From Carboxylicivirga sp. (GTDB taxonomy: Bacteria > Bacteroidota > Bacteroidia > Bacteroidales > Marinilabiliaceae): a DNA stretch of 64,000 nt. Location: NCBI GenBank assembly GCA_025210475.1, contig JAOARW010000077.1, positions 46,877 to 110,876 on the forward strand. The letters run 5' to 3'. Within the stretch, counting starts at the first letter, position 1. Each line of letters starts with the position of its first letter. This document shows positions 9,188-17,669 of the stretch, piece after piece. The translations under genes were made by a program, and so were the position numbers. Below the pieces are notes generated by a model. That model saw only the letters and a program-made list of their open reading frames with translations. It had not been told where the DNA came from and made no database searches.

Positions 9188-10512
9188 TGCATTAACTGTC
9201 TGATATTATATAAACTATAAGCCTCGGAATTGTTTAAAACCTGCTGATCTTTATGCATGGAGCGTTTGACATATTTCCATCCGATAATTAAACCAATGAG
9301 TGTAAAAAGCAAGGTTGCCAGCACAACCAAAGCCAGTGACTTAAAAGCAAAAACAGCCAGCACATCAAATAGAATATTGAAAGCCAGCATTAAAAATATC
9401 TTGTAAAAATTAAGGCGGGCTTTATTCATCGCAAAAAGAGCGACCCCGGTAAAACGATCGGCCGGCAAAAACAATATGTAAACACTGATGATCCAAAGCA
9501 TGGTTTTCTGTAGCTCTATCTGTTGGGCATAATGGTTACCTCCCATCAGGTTTAACAGTTGTTCAGGAAATAAAATAAACACAGCCGAAACAGGAATAAA
9601 AAGCAGTGTACCGATAAGAATATAGGTGCTGAGGTATTTAAAAAAATCCTCAGTTTTTTCTTTTAGGGCGAGAGATAACTTTGGATAGGCCGTGGATGCT
9701 AAACTTCGCAAAACCACCTCAATCATTTCAACAAATTTAAAGGGGATGGCATAAACAGCTACTGCTTCAACACCCATAAAAGGCGCCAAACCGATAATGA
9801 GCGTGTCGGAACTTTTAAGCAAGTTACTGCCAACATAGCTGGCGGTTGAATACTTACCAAAACTTAATATTTCCTTTCTGTTGTTTCGATCGCCTTGCCA
9901 TATAAAACGAGCACCATCCCATTGTCGCACCATGGCAATCAGGCTGGTGAACAAATTAGCTCCGGCATATATTAGCACCAGTTCATAAAGTAAAACTTCT
10001 CCCCTCAAAAAAATGAATAAACACAGAAGAAGCATAATGAATCCGGCATTTAACAATTTTAAAAGCGATAAACGTAAAAAATCAGACTGCCCCTGCAATG
10101 CAATGCTCGCCTGGTAATAGGGAATGTTGCAAAGCGCCAGCAAAGGGTAAAAAAGAAATACATAACTAAACTCGTTGGCAGGCAAAAGGGCATAGAGCGA
10201 TAAAAAGATCAGCACTGACAAAAGGCTGGTCAGCAAACTTAATTGATAGGAAGCGCCCATGGCTTTTTCTCTGTCGTTCTGATTGCCCAGTGATATTAAA
10301 CGAATGGTGGCCGTACCCGTTAATCCCAAACGAAACATGTCCATTAAAGTGGCCACCGTAATAAACACCACCCATTTACCAAAGCTTTGCGAATCCATTA
10401 CCCGTACCAATATCAGGAAGGTTGCAAAACCCAATCCGGCCTGAAAAGCATTACCGGCCAATGAATAAAGATTATTACTAATGGTTTTATTTCTAAAAAA
10501 TGATATTGCCAT
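9151..10512 (-). CDS. Polysaccharide flippase (Wzx/MATE-like)
   Basis: A 453-aa polysaccharide biosynthesis protein of the MOP superfamily with 12-14 hydrophobic helices. It opens with the conserved amphipathic start and NLYSLAGNAFQAGLGFATFLIL and contains the central segment FGKYSTASYVGSNLLKSSDTLIIG, typical of RfbX/Wzx proteins. It would move undecaprenyl-linked repeat units from the cytoplasmic to the periplasmic leaflet. It starts 4 bp after the chain-length gene stop and overlaps the polymerase, forming the export block wzz-wzx-wzy of the operon. Confidence 0.88.
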   Translation of the reverse strand: MAISFFRNKTISNNLYSLAGNAFQAGLGFATFLILVRVMDSQSFGKWVVFITVATLMDMFRLGLTGTATIRLISLGNQNDREKAMGASYQLSLLTSLLSVLIFLSLYALLPANEFSYVFLFYPLLALCNIPYYQASIALQGQSDFLRLSLLKLLNAGFIMLLLCLFIFLRGEVLLYELVLIYAGANLFTSLIAMVRQWDGARFIWQGDRNNRKEILSFGKYSTASYVGSNLLKSSDTLIIGLAPFMGVEAVAVYAIPFKFVEMIEVVLRSLASTAYPKLSLALKEKTEDFFKYLSTYILIGTLLFIPVSAVFILFPEQLLNLMGGNHYAQQIELQKTMLWIISVYILFLPADRFTGVALFAMNKARLNFYKIFLMLAFNILFDVLAVFAFKSLALVVLATLLFTLIGLIIGWKYVKRSMHKDQQVLNNSEAYSLYNIRQLMQWIRPQFQHRTK

Positions 10513-10516
10513 AATC

Positions 10517-12649
10517 TTATCTTTTAACTACAATTCGCTTTACAAATCGACGCAACTTAGAGCGCGACTTGGGTATTTCGCCTATCAACTCTTCCATATT
10601 CTCGGCGAGCGTATGGTTTAATATGGCTGAAGCTTTTATTTGTGTTTGTTCTTCAAACTGCTTCCGATTAAAATCATCGGCTTTCGACCAATTGCGGGAT
10701 GCCTCAACAACCACGTAATTCAGTTGAGCTGATTGAAGCAACACTGGATTGGAAAAAAACTGCTGGTCTGCCAGGGCCGGTACCTCAACAAGAACAAGGT
10801 CGTAATTTTCAAATCCATCAATTATCGTCCTGTAATCCGATGCTAGCAGTTTTTCCTTTGGCAATTGGCCCTCCTGATCACCAAAAGATAGACTTATGAG
10901 CTTGTGATTGAATTCCAACAAGGCTTTACTCAACTGATCAATGGCGTAACTTTTTCCTTCCTTTTCCTGATGACTAAATATCTGAACAATGAGTGGTTCA
11001 TCAGAGTCGGATGTTATCACCTTCGAATTAATGCGATCAATCAGCGTTTTTAATCCTTTACCAAACAACAAGTCCCAATCCTGTTTTTGTTTCGTTTGCC
11101 TTGGCAAAACCCCGGCTAATGGGTAAACATTCAGCTTTTCGAATCGCGATGGTGTTTTTATGGTATTATCCAATAACTCGATACCAAATATGCCCAGCAG
11201 GGTAAACAAGAAGGTAAATACTGCCATCACAAGTACCAGTAATTTCCGCTTGGTTGGTTCGGCGTCGATGGGCAGAAAGGGCTTATCCAAAACCTTCATA
11301 TTGGCCATCAATTCTTCGTTTTGTTGCTTGAGCCGGGCCAACCCCAGGTGGTGCAATATTTCGAGGTACGACTGTTCTTTTACTTCAATTTCGCGCTCAA
11401 TTCGTTTCAATGAGGCACCCAACGGGGCAAATTGATTGAATAATTTTTCAAATTCCTTCCTTTTAGTTTCCATAGCCAGCAGACGGGCTTTGGCACTTTC
11501 ATAATTAATCACGGTCTGCAACCAGTTATCGAGCAAATGATCGATGGCAATTCCATCACTTCGCCTCTCGTAGAAATACAGCGAATCCAGCTTATGGCGC
11601 AATTGATTCTCCAGCTCTATTTTATTGGAAAGTAAATCGGTTTTCTGAGCGCTTAACTCTTCCGACAAGTTGGTTCTTATTTCCAGCGAAGCAATATCCT
11701 GATTAACCACAATAAGCAATTCGCGCAACTCAATTATTTCTTTATTCTTCAGGTTGATGTTGTAGCGCGACTGCGTTTCATCCTCCAATCTGGCTAAAAT
11801 GGCTTCGGCTGCTTCAAACTCCATCACAATATCCTGTAGCTTAATTTCGATCTTTTCCTGCTGCGACGAAATGTGCTTGGTCTGCTCGTAATAATTAATG
11901 ATCTGGTTGTCTTTGTTAAAACTTAGCAGGCGATCTTCGGCATTGTTTAATTCGGCCGATGCCTTTCTCAATTGTTGCTCAAAATAGGCAATCACCGAAC
12001 TGGCCTGGTTAACCTTCAGCTGACTGTATTCATCCAGAAACACGCAAATCAGGATGTCGAGGGTATGATAAGCAAGCGCCGGATCATCCGTCTGGTACGA
12101 TAACTCGATGATATCACTACCATCCACCTGCCTGGTTTTTAACGACGATATAGCCTTGTAACTGTAATGCGGATGATCAAAATTGATTAGACCATATAAG
12201 TAATTTGATTTATCCTGGGCCATAAATGTCCGTAAATTCTTGTAGGTGGCTTCCTGATCATTAAAAACAACCAGTTTCTTAATTGCTTCCGGAATACTCT
12301 GATTCAACTCATCCAAAGCTGCATTGGATATTACCGAGGCATTGGCACTATCGAGCATTAAGTGCAGGGTTAATAACCTTAAGGATGTTTCTTCAATTAC
12401 CTTGCGCGAGTTAATAATGGTTATCAGGTTATTGTAAGCTGTTTTAGAAGCAAAAAAATCCACCCGGTTATTACCCAGATTATCCAATGACGAACCTGAA
12501 GTTATTGCTGTAAACAAGGTGGCTTTTGTTGAATAGGTTTTTGCCTGCTTACCTGTAGCAAAATACATAATCAGTCCCATAATAATGGGCAAAGTAATTA
12601 ACCACTTGAGCTGTTTGCGTATAATATTTATAAACTCGTAAATATTCAT
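10517..12649 (-). CDS. Wzz/Wzc-like chain-length protein with degenerate kinase domain
   Basis: A 710-aa inner-membrane protein. A first membrane helix (about 14-31) and a second (about 478-505) enclose a large periplasmic region with coiled coil at about 215-440, the arrangement of Wzz/Wzc polysaccharide co-polymerases. The C-terminal cytoplasmic part (about 530-710) aligns in layout with bacterial tyrosine kinases, but the motifs have decayed. A glycine-lysine-serine (EGKS) remains at the Walker A position, the Walker A-prime aspartates are lost (LISLSFGD), Walker B reads LVLVEVPAL without its aspartate, and there is no C-terminal tyrosine cluster. It most likely governs chain length without phosphotransfer. 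It lies 1 bp after the TolC-like gene. Confidence 0.85.
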   Translation of the reverse strand: MNIYEFINIIRKQLKWLITLPIIMGLIMYFATGKQAKTYSTKATLFTAITSGSSLDNLGNNRVDFFASKTAYNNLITIINSRKVIEETSLRLLTLHLMLDSANASVISNAALDELNQSIPEAIKKLVVFNDQEATYKNLRTFMAQDKSNYLYGLINFDHPHYSYKAISSLKTRQVDGSDIIELSYQTDDPALAYHTLDILICVFLDEYSQLKVNQASSVIAYFEQQLRKASAELNNAEDRLLSFNKDNQIINYYEQTKHISSQQEKIEIKLQDIVMEFEAAEAILARLEDETQSRYNINLKNKEIIELRELLIVVNQDIASLEIRTNLSEELSAQKTDLLSNKIELENQLRHKLDSLYFYERRSDGIAIDHLLDNWLQTVINYESAKARLLAMETKRKEFEKLFNQFAPLGASLKRIEREIEVKEQSYLEILHHLGLARLKQQNEELMANMKVLDKPFLPIDAEPTKRKLLVLVMAVFTFLFTLLGIFGIELLDNTIKTPSRFEKLNVYPLAGVLPRQTKQKQDWDLLFGKGLKTLIDRINSKVITSDSDEPLIVQIFSHQEKEGKSYAIDQLSKALLEFNHKLISLSFGDQEGQLPKEKLLASDYRTIIDGFENYDLVLVEVPALADQQFFSNPVLLQSAQLNYVVVEASRNWSKADDFNRKQFEEQTQIKASAILNHTLAENMEELIGEIPKSRSKLRRFVKRIVVKR

Positions 12650-12650
12650 C

Positions 12651-13376
12651 TTATTCCGATAATTGATTAAAATTCAAACCGGTAATACTCTCCAGTTTTT
12701 TATATTCCGACATAAAGGTGTGTTTGGCCTTCAGGTAGTCGTTTTTTGCTTTTCCGGTTGTGGATGCCAGCAAAGCAAAATCATCCAGATCGGTACGTCC
12801 GTTAAGTAAATCTTTTTGAGCCTTTTGGTAACTTATTTCGAGTGTTTGATAAATCTCCAGATAAGCATACATGCTTTCTTCCAGGAATTTTAACGAGTAA
12901 TACAATTCGATAATAATGTGCCGTATTTGCTTCTCGGTATCCTCAAGCTGATGCTGAGCTTTTTGAATGGCCAGCTTGCGTTTCTTCAGTTCTCGTCCGC
13001 GATTCGTTAAGGCTGAAATAGGCAGCTTTAAGCCCACCCCTGCATAATAAGCCGTTTGTTCATTTCTGTTTAAAGCACCTGTTGTAACCTGACTATCTCC
13101 TGTACTGCTTTGAATAAACAAATTATCATACATCCCATAATTGGCAGCACCCTCAAGATATAAATAGTTCATCCAGTTTCGCTTTTCAATTTGCAAATCT
13201 TTCTCAACCATTTCGTTTTGGCTGATCTGTTCCTTAACAAGCGCCGAATTAGCAATTGCCTGTTGGATCACATACTCCAACGAAGGTAGCTTTGATATTG
13301 GCGCTTTCACTTTATCACTGGCCACATTCGTTTGTAAGCAGATAAAAATGATTGATATGATAGATAATGCTTTCAT
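12651..13376 (-). CDS. Half-length TolC-like outer-membrane protein
   Basis: An about 241-aa secreted protein from the ATG at 13376 (MKALSIISIIF, a clear signal peptide ending near NVAS). The open frame could begin nine codons earlier. The mature part is largely helical and coiled-coil, with LEYVIQQAIANSALVKEQ at its start and GLKLPISALTNRGRELKKRKLAIQKA in the middle, both typical of one outer-membrane efflux (OEP) repeat. Normal TolC-family proteins carry two such repeats in about 430-470 residues. Only one is present here, and no remnant of the second is visible downstream, since the stop is directly followed by the wzz start. In the cluster it occupies the place where a Wza-type exporter would be expected. 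Confidence 0.75.
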   Translation of the reverse strand: MKALSIISIIFICLQTNVASDKVKAPISKLPSLEYVIQQAIANSALVKEQISQNEMVEKDLQIEKRNWMNYLYLEGAANYGMYDNLFIQSSTGDSQVTTGALNRNEQTAYYAGVGLKLPISALTNRGRELKKRKLAIQKAQHQLEDTEKQIRHIIIELYYSLKFLEESMYAYLEIYQTLEISYQKAQKDLLNGRTDLDDFALLASTTGKAKNDYLKAKHTFMSEYKKLESITGLNFNQLSE

Positions 13377-13432
13377 CAGTTTAAATTTAATTTCATTTGT
13401 CACTTTACTATTTCACAAAAACGAACACATGT

Positions 13433-14551
13433 TTAGACATCCTCACGCTGAAGCATGGCCGGTAAAGTTTTTAAAATGATGAGCATATCATCTAAGAAGT
13501 TAAAATGCTGGGCATACTGAATATCGAGTAGCTTTCGTTCTTCAGAAGACATATTAGTACTTTTGGCCCGCTGGGTGACCTGCCAAAGACCTGTTAAACC
13601 GGCTGGAGCCAAAAATCGCTCGCTCCATATATCGGTGGTTAACTTCTCGGCCTCGTATAAAGGTAAAGGACGGTTACCAACAATGGACATATCGCCTTTA
13701 AGTACGTTAAGCAATTGCGGTAATTCATCAATACTGGTATTTCGGATAATTCGTCCCACTTTAGTGATGCGAGGATCATTCTTCAGCTTAAAAAAAGCCC
13801 GCTCTTCTTCTGCACTCTTTTTAGTTAGGTAATCCGCTTCCTTTACCAGGCCATCATCCTGAATCAATAAAGTACTGTTTGAACTATCAACCTCCAGATA
13901 AATTTGCACTTCTTTCGATTCCGATTTGTATTGCCCTTCTTTCATTAATTCGCGTACGCGCTTGTCGGCATCGGGGTACATCGATCTAAACTTATAAAAG
14001 TCAAATACTTTATAAGCAGCTCCAACACGTTTGGAACTGTAAAAAACAGGGCCTTTTGACTCTAAACGAATAAACAAAGCTGTTAAAGCAAAAACCGGCG
14101 ATAAGAATATCAATGCCAGGCTGGCAAATACAATATCGAAAACCCTCTTCCAGATGGGTAACCTAAGGGCTTTATCACTTGCAAATTGCCCCCGTTTCAA
14201 ACTCGACTTATTCTCAAGCAGAAAACATATACGACCTTCGATTCTACTTAATGCGGAATGGAAGTCAAACGCTTCTAGTATTTCATACTTAAGATACTCT
14301 TGTAAATGTTGTTTATTACCAAGAATAACTAATTCAGTATTTGTATTTAAAATTGCCAGCTTGGCTTTTTGAATCATGAATACTTGCCGGGCATAGTTAC
14401 CATCCAATTGAAGAAAAAGACATTGCGTATCCTTTTGCACCCTGAATCGATCATAGATCGAACCACGTTCTGACAAATCGAAAATTTTGCTTTCTGATAG
14501 TCGCTTATATACCGCTGCATTATTACCGTAATATTTAATTTTGATCTTCAT
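13433..14551 (-). CDS. Priming sugar-phosphate transferase (WbaP/WcaJ type)
   Basis: A polyprenyl-phosphate hexose-1-phosphate transferase (372 aa) that would start the repeat unit by loading the first sugar phosphate onto undecaprenyl phosphate. The bacterial sugar transferase domain begins near residue 130 with LPIWKRVFDI and a membrane helix, then FYKFRSM, NDPRITKVGR, the catalytic SIDELPQ, GDMSIVGNRP and GLTGLWQV. About 60 residues separate FRSM from NDPRIT, longer than usual. The N-terminal 125 residues replace the normal membrane domain with a soluble, receiver-like or otherwise unassigned module. As the first gene of the operon and next to a response regulator, it is a plausible control point. 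Confidence 0.88.
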   Translation of the reverse strand: MKIKIKYYGNNAAVYKRLSESKIFDLSERGSIYDRFRVQKDTQCLFLQLDGNYARQVFMIQKAKLAILNTNTELVILGNKQHLQEYLKYEILEAFDFHSALSRIEGRICFLLENKSSLKRGQFASDKALRLPIWKRVFDIVFASLALIFLSPVFALTALFIRLESKGPVFYSSKRVGAAYKVFDFYKFRSMYPDADKRVRELMKEGQYKSESKEVQIYLEVDSSNSTLLIQDDGLVKEADYLTKKSAEEERAFFKLKNDPRITKVGRIIRNTSIDELPQLLNVLKGDMSIVGNRPLPLYEAEKLTTDIWSERFLAPAGLTGLWQVTQRAKSTNMSSEERKLLDIQYAQHFNFLDDMLIILKTLPAMLQREDV

Positions 14552-14601
14552 AGCTTTGATTTTTTGAATTTCACTTTGTGTTAAAGTGGAATGAAAAACG
14601 C

Positions 14602-14973
14602 TTATCCGGCATCCAATAATTTGTGAATCCGCACTTTTAACTCTTCCGGATTAAACGGTTTTTCCAAATATTCCGAGGCACCGGATTTTAGTAACTCAAC
14701 CTTTTGCTTGCTCTCGTTAATGCTCGATAAAACAATGACGGGGATGTATTTAAAAATGTCACTGGAAGCCAATTGATTAATGAACTTCTCGCCGTTAACT
14801 ACAGGCATCATTAAATCACTCACAATCAAATCGGGGAAATAACCGTTTTGCAACAATCCCAAGGCTTCTAAACCATTTGAAGCCGTTGATACGTCATACC
14901 TACTCTGAAGGATAATCTTAACAAGTGTTCTGAACTCTTGCTTATCATCAACTAGTAATATTCTCTTTTTCAT
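14602..14973 (-). CDS. Single-domain response regulator (CheY-like)
   Basis: A 123-aa stand-alone receiver. The acidic pair sits in LLVDDKQEF (D9-D10 region), the phospho-acceptor aspartate in DLIVSDLMMP near residue 54, the switch threonine/serine in VIVLSS, and the lysine in EYLEKPF near 105. No output domain is present. It lies 50 bp upstream of the priming transferase and on the same strand, suggesting that it tunes polysaccharide synthesis by protein contact or as part of a phosphorelay. That role is inference from position. Confidence 0.88.
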   Translation of the reverse strand: MKKRILLVDDKQEFRTLVKIILQSRYDVSTASNGLEALGLLQNGYFPDLIVSDLMMPVVNGEKFINQLASSDIFKYIPVIVLSSINESKQKVELLKSGASEYLEKPFNPEELKVRIHKLLDAG

Positions 14974-15028
14974 CGGTGTAAATTTTAAATTCGATTAATT
15001 AATTCTGGTGTTATGTACTTCATGATAA

Positions 15029-15096
15029 GATCAGTTGGTATATCTTTTTCCCATTCTCATCACCATTGCAGAAAAAGATATACCCGTAATCTGATC
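15029..15096 (-). terminator. Long two-step hairpin after the LruC gene
   Basis: A 14-bp perfect stem (15037-15050 with 15071-15084) around a 20-nt loop is enclosed by a second 6-bp stem (GATCAG 15029-15034 with CTGATC 15091-15096). It begins 8 bp after the LruC stop codon on the minus strand and lacks a long U tract. It may be a factor-dependent terminator, an mRNA 3' stabiliser, or an attenuator before the response-regulator gene. Confidence 0.6.
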
Positions 15097-15104
15097 ATCA
15101 AATA

Positions 15105-17201
15105 TTAAGGCTTAACATATATTCTGCTTGCATCCCGGTAATTTGGAATGGACTGATACCAATCCATGTAAGAGTAGCCCCTGCTGTTGGCCCATGGAAT
15201 CATTTGCAGGTAGGCCCGGGTAACATCTTCCTTCTCATAAACATAGTCGAAACTCTGCGGTAGGTTAATGGCCCATGGCAAATATTGATTGGAAACATAG
15301 TACTGCCCCAATGAGCTATTGCTGTCGTCATCACCTGTTCCAAGCAAATTGGTGTTGGCCAGCTGCGTTGGACGATGATTAGGCAGATGCACTTCCACAC
15401 CCCGCTGACGATCAATAATCATAAATGGATTGTATGGTGCTGCGCCTAATTCGGTAAAACTCAAGGCATTTTCAAACTGAATGGAAACCAATTGGGTATC
15501 AGGCTCAACATACGGGGTACCAAAGGATGTATTAACGCCGATTCCTGTACCCGGATACGATAGATTATTAAAGGCATCGTCGAAGCAAATGATGGTTGCT
15601 AAACTTTGCTGACTCTCAGTGCCATTGGCATTCAGACTAATATAATCCTGGGTTAACCTTTGTCCTTCAACACTGGCCACATTACCAAAAGGTGTTTTTA
15701 GTTCTAATCCGAAACCATTGTGGTACGAGGCACCAATAGCTCTCACCACTAAACGGGTATCTATTCCGGTTATTTCATTATCTGAATTGGTTAGCTGTGT
15801 AAAATTGTAATCAATAACCAAATCGTTAAAATCATAGTCTCCTTTATAAGGCCATAAATCTTCGAAAATAAGTGTACCATAGGTATTCTCGGCCGGATAA
15901 TGGTTATTAAACGCCCTGTTTTCATCATTAGGAAATTCATCAAAGGTATCACTAACGCCGTCGCCATCCGAATCGGTTGGGGTATCGATTGGTTGATAAA
16001 AGGCTGTATTAACTGCCGTGAAAGGTGTGATGGTTGTATAAAATACAGCATCATTAAAATCCTCGTCGCTTCCTCTATCGCGCCTGATATCTTCAAAACC
16101 CATTAACAAAAGCTCATTTGCTTCATCGTAAAGCAGCACATTGTGCTTCTTCAGATCAGGATCAGCTTCATTGTTAAGCGCGATATCTGAGAAATGCGAG
16201 TATACACCATTACTAACGGTTCCATTTCTCCAGCCTTGCGCTACAATAAACCAACCTATACTTGTGTTAGCTGGAAAAATATTGGTGTATTCCTGAGTTT
16301 CCTGATTCAGATAATGAAGCTGTACTTTATTTCCAGAGTTTAATCCACCACCGGAACCTGCATAGGATACATTGGGAAAAATAATGGTTAGGTCATTGAT
16401 ATCGTCAACCGAAGATGGAGGATTGCCTATCGGGTAGGTGTAATATCCCAATGTATTGGTCCACCCGGCTCCTTCGTGAACAAAGGTAACCCACACTTCA
16501 CATGTTTCACTTACATTCAGATTGGCATCGAACGAACTGTTTAGATACTGCGGATGAGTATTCGTTAATGGATTACGCTCGGGCAACGAAGCATTAACTT
16601 TTTCCAATAGTTCGGAAGTAACCACATCATTTATCTCATCCAGGTATTCGGGTACACCACTGGCATTCCAATTACCTAATGTATAATATCCATTCACGAT
16701 ATTAACTTCTGATGGAGGAGCTGATTTTAAACGTGAACTTTTTAAAGATGAGCCATTCGACTTGTTCCCGATGGTTACTTCCATTTTTTCCGCATCAACT
16801 CTAAGTGCTGTTAAGGCTGGCAAACCAACATAATGACTTAGTACAAAAATGCTATCATGAGCCGTGGGGCAATTAATTACGGTATTTAAAGTACCATCTT
16901 CTGTAGTTCGTCCTTTAAATATTTTGTGTGCATTGGCATTTGAAGTGTAAAGGCCATTAGCCAATAGTGGATTACTGGAAAAAACCTCAACAACAACACC
17001 TTCGACACCCTTACCATCCGATCCTTCGGTATTAATGGTTAAATCTAAACTGCTAATGGTTGCAAAGTCAAACCCCTCATAGCCTACTTCTTCTTTCTTT
17101 GGAACTTCAATTGATTCAAACTGATCTTTTAAACAGCTTGATGATAATACAGCAAAAATGATGCTGATTACGACTGCAGTTAATGTGTTCTTCTTTTTCA
17201 T
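15105..17201 (-). CDS. LruC/DUF4114-domain surface lipoprotein
   Basis: A 698-aa lipoprotein: the signal peptide ends at the lipobox VLSSSC with Cys23, and Asp26 follows. Residues about 25-110 contain a carboxypeptidase-regulatory-like beta region (GKGVEGVVVEVF). A DUF4114-like segment around 295-390 carries GFEDIRRDRGSDEDFNDAVFY. A calcium-type DSDGDGVSDTFDEFPND repeat leads into the C-terminal LruC domain (about 405-690) with its GDYDFNDLVIDYNF signature. LruC proteins are secreted surface or matrix proteins of unproven function. Its neighbours are the polysaccharide cluster and a response regulator, so a matrix or adhesion role is plausible. Its 5' leader contains the twin RNA motif described at 17199-17302. 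Confidence 0.86.
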   Translation of the reverse strand: MKKKNTLTAVVISIIFAVLSSSCLKDQFESIEVPKKEEVGYEGFDFATISSLDLTINTEGSDGKGVEGVVVEVFSSNPLLANGLYTSNANAHKIFKGRTTEDGTLNTVINCPTAHDSIFVLSHYVGLPALTALRVDAEKMEVTIGNKSNGSSLKSSRLKSAPPSEVNIVNGYYTLGNWNASGVPEYLDEINDVVTSELLEKVNASLPERNPLTNTHPQYLNSSFDANLNVSETCEVWVTFVHEGAGWTNTLGYYTYPIGNPPSSVDDINDLTIIFPNVSYAGSGGGLNSGNKVQLHYLNQETQEYTNIFPANTSIGWFIVAQGWRNGTVSNGVYSHFSDIALNNEADPDLKKHNVLLYDEANELLLMGFEDIRRDRGSDEDFNDAVFYTTITPFTAVNTAFYQPIDTPTDSDGDGVSDTFDEFPNDENRAFNNHYPAENTYGTLIFEDLWPYKGDYDFNDLVIDYNFTQLTNSDNEITGIDTRLVVRAIGASYHNGFGLELKTPFGNVASVEGQRLTQDYISLNANGTESQQSLATIICFDDAFNNLSYPGTGIGVNTSFGTPYVEPDTQLVSIQFENALSFTELGAAPYNPFMIIDRQRGVEVHLPNHRPTQLANTNLLGTGDDDSNSSLGQYYVSNQYLPWAINLPQSFDYVYEKEDVTRAYLQMIPWANSRGYSYMDWYQSIPNYRDASRIYVKP

Positions 17202-17302
17202 CTGTTTATTTTTTTATTTTATTTGTCAGATGGAACTCCCAAATAAATTCAATCATTCTCCTATGTGTTAATTGAATAATTGAATTTGCATGGTCGTTTC
17301 AT
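17199..17302 (-). ncRNA. Candidate cis-regulatory RNA leader, copy 1 (before the LruC gene)
   Basis: Reading on the minus strand, a 20-nt block (17302-17283, starting ATGAAACGACC) is identical to copy 2 at 45870-45889. Next comes a 13-bp stem (17286-17274 with 17258-17246, one G-U pair) with a loop containing ACACA, then a 24-nt block (17244-17221) identical to copy 2, with ATTTG and CAAAT at its ends able to pair. Its internal CATCTG can pair with CAGATG at 17204-17199, which includes the start codon. The stem bases differ from copy 2 but remain paired. I see no promoter of standard form in 17303-17600 and nothing else there. Confidence 0.7.
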
Positions 17303-17600
17303 GGCATTACGTTTTATCAAACAATACCAAAGTCGATACCAAAATCCTCAAGCCTCTGTTTATCTGAACGATAAATAAAGCTTACTAAGTCATTAACAAT
17401 CAACTTTCTTCGAAAATGAAGATGTTAATCTGCGATTTTAAAGGCTTTCTTAAACTTTACTAATGGGTATATTTAGAATAATCTTGCTATATACAATATT
17501 TAAGTAATTAGTATTTATACTTCGTTGGAAGGAGTATAGCTTTTAGCCAAACACTTCTATAAAACGCTTCATCGAAAATAGAATAGTATATAGCCAATAT

Positions 17601-17647
17601 ATTTCACTATCCGTTTTCCTTTGGAAAACAAAATCTGTGTAATTTGT
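17601..17647. repeat. Direct repeat flanking the GxxExxY gene, copy 1
   Basis: A 47-bp segment matching 18175-18221 with five differences. It contains the palindrome GTTTTCC..GGAAAAC and the phrase AAATCTGTGTAATTTG. It begins after the 3' end of the GxxExxY gene, 23 bp from the stop codon. Together with copy 2 it brackets a cassette of about 620 bp. Confidence 0.8.
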
Positions 17648-17669
17648 TTGTATTGGTGGTAAATTAAAA

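Noticed and set aside
12651..13403. Frameshift explaining the short TolC-like protein
   Set aside because: The next gene begins 1 bp after the stop and the neighbouring frames show no second OEP repeat, so truncation by a sequencing error is unlikely.
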